Shown here one piece after another: positions 42,756 through 55,290 of a stretch of 64,000 nucleotides of DNA. Source of the DNA: Crotalaria pallida. Its lineage: Eukaryota > Streptophyta > Magnoliopsida > Fabales > Fabaceae. The notes beneath the pieces are model-generated. The model searched no databases and had not been told where the DNA came from. It was given only the letters and a program-made list of their open reading frames with translations. Where the stretch lies: contig CM075651.1 in NCBI GenBank assembly GCA_037953625.1, forward strand, positions 111,741,001-111,805,000, in the 5' to 3' direction. The position numbers and the translations under genes are program-made. The first letter of the stretch is position 1; every line of letters begins with the position of its first letter.

Positions 42756-45700
42756 TGTAACACCCCGTCTGAATACCTCGTATTTGTTTTAATGATAAAA
42801 AGATTATTTTGAGAAAAAGTTTCAACAAGAGTATTTTTAAAAGAATATTTCTTAGATTGGATTTCTTTTATAATTTCAAGTGATAAAGGATTTTCAAGAA
42901 AAGGATTTTTATGAGAAAATCTTATGGGTTTTGAATTGAGTTTTAAAGTTGAATTAATTAAGTAATTGATATTTGGTATTTTAAGGAAATGATGATTTTA
43001 TAAGAAAGAAAATAAAATGATTTTTATGTGTATGTGTGTGTGCATGTGTGTTCGGCCGTGTATGTGTATGTGTATGCATGCATGATAGAGTTTTGACTTT
43101 CTTGCACCCTAAGGTAGTAGACTAGTAGTACATAGGTTTAGATTAGTGTAAAGCATGGTTAAGAGGTTGACCAACCAATAGGATGAGGGATTAAGCCTAA
43201 TTTTACTCCTTTTGTCTCATGGCTTGGCTTGAGCCATGCAAGCTTTTATGAAGCCAATTTTACCCTTTAAGCAACACTCTTTGGCCAAATTATTCCAAGG
43301 GCAAGAAGGGAATTATACGCTTGTTTATTTATACCCATAACCATAGTTCATTTCCAACTCTTTCCTTCACACTTCACATTTCATGTCCAAACCAAAACAC
43401 AATTCCTAAGAGTGTCATCAAGCTCTTAGAGAGAGACATAGAGAGAGAGAGAAACCGTGAGCTTGGAGGATAGGAGAAGAAGGAGATCAAACCCAAAAAC
43501 CTTAGGATTTCTTGAAGATCAAGTGAAGGTGGTTGATTCTTTTACTCAAAAGTTTTGTTTCTTGGTTTGCATGTCACAGTTTTGGTGAGGAAACAAAGGA
43601 AAACAACTTTTTGAAAATGGTTTTGCCTTGATCTAAGTCTATGTGTGTTTGAAAGTTAAAGATTTAAGTTTTTCCTCTTGATTTTGTTAATTGATTTTCG
43701 GTCAAGCTTTGAAAATCAAAGAAATCATGATTTCTCTTCCTAAAAGATTCATGCATGTGATTCTCTTTTGTTTTAAATGATTTTTAGAAGCACATGCAAA
43801 AGAAAATAAAAATGGAAATGTGTTTGAGTGACTAAGAGGTCACGGTTTTGAGAGAAAAAGGAGTGGTATTTTTCTAAAACCATGTGTTTGAAATGCATGT
43901 TTTTGATTTGTTGATTTTAAGGTTTTTGCATGTAGAAAAAAATTGAATCAAAGACTTTGTTTTCCTATGATGATGATTCGGCGTATACTAGGTTAGATAG
44001 GCTAGATTCTTTTTGCATGTGATTGACTCATTGAAATGATTATGTTTTGTGACTTTGTTTTAAGAAAAATTATTGTGTTGTTTTGGTTTGTTCAATTCGG
44101 TTTTCATAAAAGAAAATGGGAAATTATGTTTGATTATTTTCAAAAGTATTTTCATGGTTTGAATTTTTTGTCCTTTGCTGTCCAAGAATTTGTTTCAAAG
44201 TATTTCAATTTTTAAAAGTGTTTTTGAATTATGAAAAGTGTGGATTTCGAGTGTTGTTTAATATATAAAAAGTTAGAATGAAAATTGTTGATTTTTCAAT
44301 GTTTACAACTTGAAAAAGGTGGCTGGACTTTTCCATACAGCCACATAAACTATTTATTTTATTTATTTTAATATGAGTTTTCAAATGATTTTTAAGGGAT
44401 TTCAAGAATAAGAAAAGATTGAGAATTGTTTTGATAAACATTTGATAAGGAAAGTAAAGGATTTTCTATTTGAGAAACCAAGTTGTGATTCTTAATTGAA
44501 ATGGTTTTTAATAAAACTGTGTTTATTTACCTCGAGGTTATTCAGTAGACGGCGGGGACAATTCTCAAAGAGAAGCTAAAGATTTCCGAGCTCAAAGTAT
44601 TTCTCTTGCTGGACTAAGAGGTGAGTGAGTAAGTGAGTGAGAGTGCAGTGAGCCCGTAACATAGTTGCCCGTGTGGTGACAAGGAAACGTTTACGTGATC
44701 TATTATGTGATATATGTTTTATGTTTTATTGATGCATGTTTATTTCTATGTTATGTTGGTTCCTTTACCATTTTATTGTGAAAAGTATTACATTCGGTGT
44801 GACGAGTCTGAATGTTATTATAAACGATAATAAGAAAATAAAAGAAAAAGTGTAACGTAAAGATAAGCGAAAGAATGATGCACGATGTGAGGCAAAGAAA
44901 TGTGGTGGAGCAACAATGCACTAGACGAGGAGATTCCACGAGTGTAGCTGAGATCGTGCTGGCGGATCCCAAGATGGAAATGATCGCTGACGAGAGCTAC
45001 GTAAATTCCTATGGAATGATGTGATTGTGCCAAGTGGCTTGAGGAAATGAAAGAATGATATGTGAAAGTGGGGAAAAGATAATCCTTAGTGGTCGGGTCT
45101 TGTCGAAGGGATGGACTAAGGGCAAGCCGACTGTACGTTAATTAAAAGACTCTTAAAAGATTTAAAAGACATTAAAAGACTGACATACGCAGTGAGGTAT
45201 GAGAGTGCGGAGTAGGGGAGAGAAAGATACTATGGGTATCTTCGGATACTCAGGTGGGGATTGCATGAGGGGAGGGCAAAGACGGTGAACGTCAAGAAGC
45301 CTCGAGTATATTTCTAGGCGGAACGAATCCCACAAGAGGCGTACTAACGTGGTAGGGATTGGGTCCAATGCCGTGGCAAGTTCCGCATAGCTAACTAGAA
45401 ATGATACTGTCACCCCCTTGAATGCAAGTCTACAACAGTGAGAGGGACTGGAACGGGGCATTGTGAATTGCCACTGCGTGTACAGTGTGCTCGATTAATG
45501 ATAATTATGTGAATGATATTGATTGAGGCTGTAGTCCTCCTGGTCTGGGACCATATGTTGTTGAGACAGCTGTCGTGCCCGCGTGGTAAAGGTCCTGTAC
45601 TCCTGTTAGCTTCCGACTAGGTTTGGATGGAGACCGAGGAGATGTAGACGTGTAAGTTTTTCCTCAGTGATGGTTTTTTTTTCCTACCTCATTAAGTGAG

Positions 45701-46792
45701 TTGAGTTATGATAAGACTTAATATTCAAAGAATAAAGATATAAGTGAATGATGCTGTTTGGTAATGCGAATTATGATTCCGATTGATGAGTTATGCTTAT
45801 TTTTATGTGCCATATATGTCATTTATATACCTTTCATATTTTTTTATTATGTTTTGTCCATATTATGTTACTTGCTTTGCTATTCTATTCTGTTTATTTC
45901 CTACACCCTGAATACCTTGTCTTGTTCGGTACACTTGTCAATGGTCATTTGTCCTCTGTCATTCGTCTTCCTTTCTATCGAGTCTTCCCTGAGACCTTAT
46001 GGTCAACTCGTTAGTGTATGGCACACTGACTCTCTCCTACCTGCTTGTCATATTGGCTTTTGCCGGTATTGCAACGGGTAGATGGCGTATCATGTAGCAA
46101 TCCACATGTGGCCTCTTCAGGGAGAAGCATGGAAGGTTGTTCCTGAGGGCTGGATTTGGCGAGGCGAAACCCGATTGGAGATCGATGATCCAAGGCACAT
46201 TCTGCGAGGAACAAGTGTGGACGTTCATGTGGGACAAGTCACTCTCCGTGACTATCAGGACGGTGGACCGAGGGAGCATCACGAGTACGATGGTGAACCC
46301 GCACCTTTGGCTGCGGTGATTCCTCAACCGATGGAGGAAGAAGATGCTAGTGGTTCTAGTCACGAAGCGGAAGCGAATTCGAGTGAAGACATGGAGACGG
46401 ACGCTAGTTCAGCTGAGGAGTGATGTCCTGTGTTCTGTGTCTAGTGTGTCTAGGATCAAAGTTCTAGTCGAGGATTGCTTTGCGAAGTACCATGGATGTA
46501 ATTCAGCTACTTTTTAATTATGGTTTGTAATCTTTTGTAATTCTGGCTTGCTTTTGGAAAACTTTTTGGAGTGTGACTCCAGTACTTATGGTTATGTTTT
46601 AATTATAATGAATATGATGTTTTTATATGATGATGATGTTTCGGGTACGGGAAGTTTCAAAAAGTGACAACTCGATTTTCAAAAGGGTGGCGTTAATCGT
46701 TCACGAACAAATGTTTAAAAAAAATGGCCTCATTTTTGCAACAAATTAATAATAAATCAATTAAGGTTTCGGAAGTGAAAATCGGGCTGTTA
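42756..46792 (+). repeat. 3' LTR of element A, first part (internal deletion)
   Basis: Matches the 5' LTR except for substitutions, a 447 bp deletion at 43529 (bases 31020-31466 of the 5' LTR are missing, with TGA microhomology at the joint) and a 10 bp extra stretch near 45282. It is cut after CTGTTA at 46792 by element B; TGTTA recurs at 61510 and the LTR is completed by CA at 61515-61516. Confidence 0.92.
46082..46423 (+). CDS. LTR-encoded protein, element A 3' copy
   Basis: Same 113-residue frame as at 34004, intact. Differences from the 5' copy include Gly to Glu and Glu to Lys in the GGAWEV segment, Leu to Val, and Leu to Pro; all noticed changes alter amino acids, as expected for drift after insertion. 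Confidence 0.55.
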   Translation: MAYHVAIHMWPLQGEAWKVVPEGWIWRGETRLEIDDPRHILRGTSVDVHVGQVTLRDYQDGGPREHHEYDGEPAPLAAVIPQPMEEEDASGSSHEAEANSSEDMETDASSAEE

Positions 46793-49316
46793 TGTAACAT
46801 CCCCAATTTCCGATGTCCGTTTAGAATGGTGATTAGACGTAAGTTAGTATGTGTTTAAGTGTTTAGAGTGTAGAATTGAGTTAAGAGTAAAACGAATCGG
46901 GGTAGAACTAGTTTAGGATGAGTTTATATAGTATATGAGTAAGGTTCTGGGTAGTAATCCAAACCTAGATGAGTATAGGAGCCTAAGAGAATGAAATAGG
47001 GTTAGAAAGTCATCAAAATGGTATTTTGCATCAAGTAATCGATTACTTAGAAGGGTTTAATCGATTACTTGCTCTCAGGTGAAATCACACAAAGTGTTGC
47101 AGCAGAGTAATCGATTACTTGGGTGAAGTAATCGATTACCTTGTGATTTCAGTGAAATAATCGATTATTGTGAAGGGCTTAATCGATTATTTGGTCTCAG
47201 GATTTTGTACTAGGTTGTTGCATTGAAGAAGTAATCGATTATTCATAAGAAGTAATCGATTACCTCCTGCCAAATCTGATTAAAAACACGTTTTTCCTTC
47301 ACTTTTTCCATAAGTTTCTCTCTCCTCTACTCGACTCTTTCTCTCTCTACGAAGCCCTCTCTTCTTCTCTCTTTCTCTCATGCTTCAATCACTCAAAATA
47401 ATACCAAATCAAAGCTAAATAACATCAAATCCACACTAGAAATCATCTCTTCATCACTTATTGATGTAGTTATCCTCCCAAATCTCATGTTTCCATCACT
47501 TTCTCTCAAATCCCCAAATTGGGAACTCAAACCCTAACTTTCCCAATCTTAATCATAGAGCCTTCCAATCCTTCAAGGAGTCATAGATCGGGCATAAGAG
47601 CATGGAATAGGAGGCTAGGAGCTAAGGATTGGAGCTTGGTGAGTGGGTTTGGAGAAAACCCCAATCTCTCTCTCTCTCGTTCTCTCTCTTAAAGGTAAGG
47701 GGGAGTACTTTGGTTTTGACTAGGGAAAGGATTTAATGATAGTGATAGGGTCATAATTGGATGTATTTTGATATGTGTATGTTTGATTTGTATGTTGGAA
47801 TTGTTATGATTGAATATGAAAGTTTATATATTATGAACTTAGGGCTTATTGTTAGTAATGAATTATTATAACTGTTATTGAGTTAAAGGATGGAGTGAAT
47901 GATCTGGTTATGATTACTGTTATTGTTATGCATGATTGTTATTGTATATATATAAAGTATGGCCATGAATCCTAAGTTAGAGAACCCCACCCAATTGGAT
48001 ATAAAGTGCTAAAGGTTTGATTATCAAAAGCAATATAAAATAAATTAGAAACACGTGCATTAAAGGAGTAAGGTGGACCTTAGGTGTTACGGGGAAAACA
48101 TACGTCGTTTTAACGATAGATGAGGACAAGATTAAATGTTAGGAAGCACGATGGAGGACTTTGATCTTCCAAAGGACATGGGTTCGCCACTCGTGTCGGG
48201 GATTGGTCCGATGCAAACCATAGTGTTTCTATTTACTTTGGCTCCTTGTGGCCAGTGACAGTGATTTCTGCTAGAGCCAATCTCATGTAACTTTATTCAG
48301 ATTGTACGTTGTACACTACCCTAGAGGAGTGTGACGTACTGTGCAAGCGGGTGAGCGACATTCCTAGAGGATGTGAAGCACCCAAACAGGGGTTGAGAAA
48401 TACTTCCTCCTGGTCGGTTTTCCCCAGAGTGGAGGGAGAAGTGTTGTGAGGAAATTGTTATTGACATTGGAAATGGAGAAGTGCATTCATTGTTATAAAC
48501 GAGTTTAATTCGCTGAATCCAATGAAAGTGTTAAAGTGTTATAGTGAATACAGTAAAAAGTTATAGTGTTACATTGGATCCAGGGATTAAATCACAATGG
48601 TATAATGTTACATGCATTGTTCATATGTTTGAGCATAAAAGCATCGTAAAGTATTGTTATTGTCATTGTTTAAGGAATTTTGAACAGTGTGGATTGGTTA
48701 AGTGATAAGATATAGGTTTGTCATTGTTGAATAGGGTAATATGAATATGATGAAATGTGTTTGGACATGTCTAGTTATGTCCTATTACTGCTATTTTAAG
48801 TGTTTTCCTTAATCACTATTCAAATTACTCACCCCTTAAGTTGACCATTTTAGGTACCATCGGAGAAAGACGTTCATAGCTTCTGCGCCGAGAAGGTATA
48901 CTCTCATTTTAAGAGAGTATATTATTATTCTTGTGACCTCCTTGGTCTCATTTTTATTATTGCAATCATTCTAGGATTCTATGATGTAAAACGTTTTCGT
49001 TAACTAAAATTGTATTTAATTCTGAATTGTTTATTACAAATTAAGAATACATTTGTTTGTAATTGTAAAGGACTTAATAAGAATTGTTAACTTCATTGAA
49101 TGAATAGTGGTTGTGAAGGATATACAAATATCCTCTTCTAAATGAATTCAATAATGTGTCACAACCACTCCATTTTAATTATAGTTTTTGTTAACTTGGG
49201 GAAAGTCCATATTTTAGAGTAAACTCCGGCAAATTTTTTATAAAACCCCAAGGATTTTGATAAGAAATCAATATTAAAAACCAATGAATTAAGGTATTAA
49301 AAGGTAGGATGTTACA
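46793..49316 (+). repeat. 5' LTR of element B (2524 bp)
   Basis: Contains four ATCGAT palindrome pairs (47038-47260), a CT-rich stretch (about 47320-47385), a donor-like AAAG|GTAAGG (GT at 47694) and an acceptor-like TTTTAG (ends 48854). No open frame comparable to the other LTR families was seen. Confidence 0.92.
47038..47260. repeat. Four paired ATCGAT palindromes at 21-22 bp
   Basis: ATCGAT hexamers, inside TAATCGATTA, start at 47038/47060, 47110/47131, 47160/47182 and 47234/47255; spacings are 22, 21, 22 and 21 bp. The 3' LTR keeps the same layout (53282/53304 to 53478/53499). Bases around them vary. Confidence 0.92.
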
Positions 49317-49319
49317 TTA

Positions 49320-49331
49320 TGGTATCAGAGC
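49320..49331 (+). other. Primer-binding site of element B
   Basis: TGGTATCAGAGC, an exact complement of the initiator-Met tRNA 3' end, begins 4 bp after the LTR. Confidence 0.92.
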
Positions 49332-52300
49332 AATGGTTGCAATTCTCGGTCGTGGAGTATGGATTTCCTACTCCTAAAGGGTTACTCCACATGAGAGTAA
49401 CTAGCTAATAGTTAGCTTAATAGTCTATTGTCATAGTGTATGCATGCATATCTAGTTAAAATAAGCATAGTTTAATAGTAGTAGAATAGTGTTAGTGATA
49501 GTCTAGTGCTGGTAAGGTTAAATCTTCAATTCAAAGTGGACTAAGTAAAAATTTCAATTTTTAACTTTGTTGTACTTTGAAGCGGACCGAAAGTAGAGAC
49601 TAAGGGAAGTGATAACTCCTAACGGGTCAGAGCATGAAATTGCTACCCCAACGGGATGGACTAAACCTTAGTTTTGAATTAAGTAAGTCAACTTCGGATA
49701 TAACGAAGGATTGAAATTTTTACGTAAAATAAAATTTCAAAGTTTTCTTTTGAATGGAAGATGAGTCTTTTTGTTTAATTATTATTTGATTGGAACTCAG
49801 GTTGTACGAAAATGGTTTTATCTCTAATGCAGTGTAGAATCGAGATGGGCCCCTCGAGGTTTACATTTCATTGGAAGATGATATCATTAAGTCCTTGAAT
49901 CCAATGAAATAATTGTTAAATTTCTTTTCTGTGCATAAGAATAAGATAGGTATTAGGAATCATTGCATCATAGACACTCCGAGTATTCTTTATCAGAGTG
50001 CGCAGCGGAAGTGGATAGGAGTTAATCTAGTGTCATTGCCTTTAACTGTACTTACTAAGTGTTGTCTTAGTAAGACCAAAGTTACTTCCTACACTTCCAC
50101 ATTATACTATGGTGATAAATATATTCTGATTGCTAAAGTATGAAACTACTTTTGCAACAGAATTTTCTAAGATTCTATTTTTCGAAAAGTATTAGCATTA
50201 TGATTTCGAATGAATGTCAAGTGCCATAATGTTTTGATATTTTCAAAGTATAGAATTGATTCAAATTCTGAAAATTGATTGAATGTCGCAACACTAACTT
50301 TCAAGAAAATTTATTCATATTGCGGAATTCTTAACTAATTGAATGATAGTGTAGCTTACTCTTAGACTACACCGATTATCAATTGATAAGAATTCAATGA
50401 AAGCGACGTGAGTCAATTTAAAGCGATATTTGAACTCCAAAGCTAAAATAAAAGGAATGGCATTCACTACAATTTGAAAAGGTGAATGATACTAAACTTT
50501 TAACCGAAGAATTTATTCCTTTTATTTAGTTTTGACGATCATAGAGGATTCTCATTTTCTTTGTCAAAGGAATCCTCAGAGATTTTGAATCGGTCCCAAA
50601 TAACGTAAACGATTTTGGAAAATTTATATTAATAACTTGAGATTGTAAGTACTTGACATGTCTTTTACAAATAATAGTTTTGTCAAAGTTCTAAATGAAG
50701 ATGTTTTACAAAAGTAAAGGTGTTTTCCTTATTTTAAGGAAGATATCAATTTTGGAAATCCTTTTATCACCAAGTGCTAAACCTTTTCAAGGAAGTTGGT
50801 CCTACATTCTTTTCTACTGTAATGTGGAATTGAGAAATGTAAAGGAAGGTGTCAAGGTGGGTTAAAGGCAATGTATCCATCATAGAATGAGATTCAAGTT
50901 TAGAATCTCAACTAAGCTAGAGGATGTTATGTCATTTCCTTTAAGTTCACATAGAACTCAAGGGAAATGCGGAGTTCTTATTGAACAAGCTATACTCCGG
51001 AATTACAAACCATTTTAAAATCAGAGTTAACTATTGTCTGGAATGTAGTTTGTTGGATATTGAAGTCCCAATTCTAGCATCCAATACAAGAGTCTTAGCA
51101 CCAAAGTCCAGTTAATGTCAAGAAGGTTTCAACTAAGGTCCTAAGATCTTAAGCAGAAGGGTGAAACCCTAACCCAAGAGACCAAATAGGAAACCTTGGA
51201 CTCTATGTGGGGAATTTACAAGCAAAGGTCTAGTGGGAGTCCTAAGCTTGAAAAGTTTCCGTTTAGTGTGAGCTGTAGAACTTCAATAGGGTGAGAGATT
51301 AGATCAAGTGATAGAAGTTAAGTTCTTCTTAGTGAGTGGTAGAGTTTAAACCTTAGGTATATAAGTATAGATAGATGAATATAGGAAGTAGGTTTTGTCT
51401 GTTATAGAGTTATTGATTTGTGTATGTTTGAACGGTATATATATATATATATATATAAGTATAATTGTAATTTCAAACTTTCTATGATTATATATTAAAT
51501 CAAGTTATTGTTGGAGCTATTTCTTTTGTATCCTTTCATTCTAGTTCAAACTCTGGCTATTTTTATAAACTCTGTATACTATTTAATGTTCATCAAGATA
51601 AAGAATGTTTTTCCACCCACCATTGACGGTGATTTTGTAAAAGTACTAAATCATTCTTTATCCATTAAGCATTAAATTAGGTTTTTCAAAGCTAATTGCC
51701 TGATGTCCTTGGCATGGCAATTTCCAACTTCGATTCTTTTCTATTGTTACTATATTTTACAGTGTAATCTTTCTTCTTTAAAGAAAATTTTATGAATGAC
51801 CAAACTTATAATTTTGATAAGCTGAGTCCTTATATAAAGGACAACTCTTTTTCTATACATACATATATGTATACAGAATTGAAACATATCTTTTCATATA
51901 ATATTTTCAGTTTAGATTATAAACATATATTAAACTGGATTTTTCAAAGACTATCATTTTGTTGCCCTTTATTGTTAATCCTTATTTTCAACCGCATCCC
52001 TGCATAATGTATTCTTTGACCTTGATCCTTTTACAAAGGAAATTTTAGGAAAGCCTGAAATGGTAATTTTTGAAAATGCTTTCAAGCAACCTATCGCTTT
52101 CACCCAGCGTGGGCATATCGTATTTCTTTTATATGGAATAACTTTGGGTTGGAATTTGAAACCATTCTCTTCATTGGTAACCCACAATATTTGGGTGATT
52201 TTCCATTTGTATAAATGATGGTTACCCTTTAACTTTCCAGATATATAATTTTCTTAAATGCATATCCAAATCTTTTCAAGATTTTTACTCAACCCAATTC

Positions 52301-53036
52301 AACGCAAAAACTACTTTAGCATATATTGTTTGTTTTCACTAACTTGTATTGAAGTGATGCTTTACTTTTCTTTTATCTAATATATACTCTTTGAGCAGAC
52401 TTCGAAATAATACTCTTTGTATTTGGGTTAAGTTTAACCTTACCCAGACTTTTAAACCAATACTATTTGAAGCTTTTGAGGTGTATTAATATTTCTTTTG
52501 ATTGTGCTTAAACTCTCTTTTGTCGTGTTAGATTTTCTCTGATTGCTAAATGCCTCATGATTTGTTATATTTGGGATATGTTATGTTTTTGTTTCTGATT
52601 ATGTTTTGTTGTGTTAATTTTTCTTAGTGATAAATGCTTTATGTTTTGCCCTCTTTGAATATGTTATTTATGCTTGGGGTTTAAAATGTTTTCTTGATGT
52701 GTGTGTTTATTATTTTATTAAATGATGTTATGCTATAGGGGAGTCTAGAACTTTTGTTTCTCTGATTTGGAATAGATTAGTTTTTCTTAAGATTGAACCC
52801 CATAAGGTCATAGAACTTCTTGTCAGAAGTAGTCTTATTACTGGCAGAGCAAGTATGTTAGTGAAACCCCACCTAAGTCATGTTATAAGTGGGGGAGCGT
52901 ATCCCCAAAATCAAAACTCTTGCAATTGTCTAAGATAGGGTTCATCTGGTGAGTAGAGTATATAGCTCTACATCTCTTTTATTTCTTAGAACTCAGCCGA
53001 ATTTCGAGGACGAAATTCCTATAAGTGGGGGAGTAT
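49332..53036 (+). other. Non-coding internal region of element B with polypurine tract
   Basis: No frame longer than about 76 codons and no Ty3 or Ty1 protein motif in any frame. A (TA)n run is at 51440-51460. The 3' end has GAGGACGAAATTCC (about 53008) and then a purine tract ATAAGTGGGGGAGTAT (53021-53036) before the LTR; a second GTGGGGGAG word occurs at about 52890. It would need proteins from a related autonomous element. Confidence 0.8.
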
Positions 53037-54923
53037 TGTAACATCCCCAATTTTCGATGTCCGTTTAGAATGGTGATTAGATGTAAGTTAGTATGTGTTT
53101 AAGTGTTTAGAGTGTAGAATTGAGTTAAGAGTAAAACGAATCGGGGTAGAACTAGTTTAGGATGAGTTTATATAGTATCTGAGTAAGGTTCTGGGTAGTA
53201 ATCCAAACCTAGATGAGTATAGGAGCCTAAGAGAATGAAATAGGGTTAGAAAGTCATCAAAATGGTATTTTGCATCAAGTAATCGATTACTTAGAAGGGT
53301 TTAATCGATTACTTGCTCTCAGGTGAAATCACACAAAGTGTTGCAGCAGAGTAATCGATTATTTGGGTGAAGTAATCGATTACCTTGTGATTTCAGTGAA
53401 ATAATCGATTATTTTGAAGGGCTTAATCGATTATTAGGTCTCAGGATTTTGTACTAGGTTGTTGCATTGAAGAAGTAATCGATTATTCATAAGAAGTAAT
53501 CGATTACCTCCTGCCAAATCTGATTAAAAACACGCTTTTCCTTCACTTTTTCCATAAGTTTCTCTCTCCTCTACTCGACTCTTTCTCTCTCTACGAAGCC
53601 CTCTCTTCTTCTCTCTTTCTCTCATGCTTCAATCACTTAAAATAATACCAAATCAAAGCCAAATAACATCAAATCCACACTAGAAATCATCTCTTCATCA
53701 CTTATTGATGTAGTTCTCCTCCCAAATCTCATGTTTCCATCACTTTCTCTCAAATCCCCAAATTGGGAACCCAAACCCAAACTTTCCCAATCTTAATCAT
53801 AGAGCCTTCCAATCCTTCAAGGAGTCATAGATCGGGCATAAGAGCATGGAATAGGAGGCTAAGAGCTAAGGATTGGAGCTTGGTGAGTGGGTTTGGAGAA
53901 AACCCCAATCTCTCTCTCTCTTTCTCTCTCTTAAAGGTAAGGGGGAGTACTTTGGTTTTGACTAGGGAAAGGATTTAATGATAGTGATAGGGTCATAATT
54001 GGATGTATTTTGATATGTGTATGTTTGATTTGTATGTTGGAATTGTTATGATTGAATATGAAAGTTTATATATTATGAACATAGGGCTTATTGTTAGTAA
54101 TGAATTATTATAACTGTTATTGAGTTAAAGGATGGAGTGAATGATCTGGTTATGATTACTGTTATTGTTATGCATGATTGTTATTGTATATATATAAAGT
54201 ATGGCCATGAATCCTAAGTTAGAGAACCACACCCAATTGGATATAAAGTGCTAAAGGTTTGATTATCAAAAGCAATATAAAATAAATTAGAAACACGTGC
54301 ATTAAAGGAGTAAGGTGGACCTTAGGTGTTACGGGGAAAACATACGTCGTTTTAACGATAGATGAGGACAAGAGTAAATGTTAGGAAGCACTATGGAGGA
54401 CTTTGATCTTCCAAAGGACATGGGTTCGCCACTCGTGTTGGGGATTGGTCCGATGCAAACCATAGTGTTTCTATTTACTTTGGCTCCTTGTGGCCAGTGA
54501 CAGTGATTTCTGCTAGAGCCAATCTGGGCGAATCAATCCAGATTGTACGTTGTACACTACCCTAGAGGAGTGTGACGTACTGTGCAAGCGGGTGAGCGAC
54601 ATTCCTAGAGGATGTGAAGCACCCAAACAGGGGTTGAGAAATACTTCCTCCTGGTCGGTTTTCCCCAGAGTGGAGGGAGAAGTGTTGTGAGGAAATTGTT
54701 ATTGACATTGGAAATGGAGAAGTGCATTCATTGTTATAAACGAGTTTAATTCGCTGAATCCAATGAAAGTGTTAAAGTTTTATAGTGAATACAGTGAAAA
54801 GTTATAGTGTTACATTGGATCCAGGGATTAAATCACAATGGTATAAAGTTACATGCATTGTTCATATGTTTGAGCATAAAAGCATCGTAAAGTATTGTTA
54901 TTGTCATTGTTTAAGGAATTTTG
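53037..54923 (+). repeat. 3' LTR of element B, first part
   Basis: Aligns with 46793-48680. One block of about 16 bases differs completely (CATGTAACTTTATTCAG in the 5' LTR near 48285, GGGCGAATCAATCCAG here near 54525). Cut after TTTTG by element C. Confidence 0.9.
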
Positions 54924-55290
54924 TGTTAGTTCCATGATGAACATGATGAATGTTTTGATAATGACAAAGTGTTTTTGAACAAGCTACATGTGTTGATCAA
55001 GTTTCAAGCTCAACAAGCAACAACAAACATCAAATGAAGAAGAGAGAAAGCAAGCTCATGAAGACCTAAGTTTGAGTGTATTTGTATTTCTTTTATCTTT
55101 TGCCTCTCAAGCTTCATAGGTTTTTTATTTGGGTAGATTATTATAGAGGGTAGTGAATCTCATTCATAAGTCATGATTAAATCATAATTTGAGTTTTCAC
55201 TTAACCTAGAATCAATAGGTGGCTTAAAGGTTTTAAAGGAAAGGTTGAATTTTAAGAAAACAAGTTTTGAACATGTGCAGTACCAACTTA

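Noticed and set aside
49320..49331. tRNA gene fragment
   Set aside because: Only 12 bases match the tRNA end and it sits exactly at the retrotransposon primer position.
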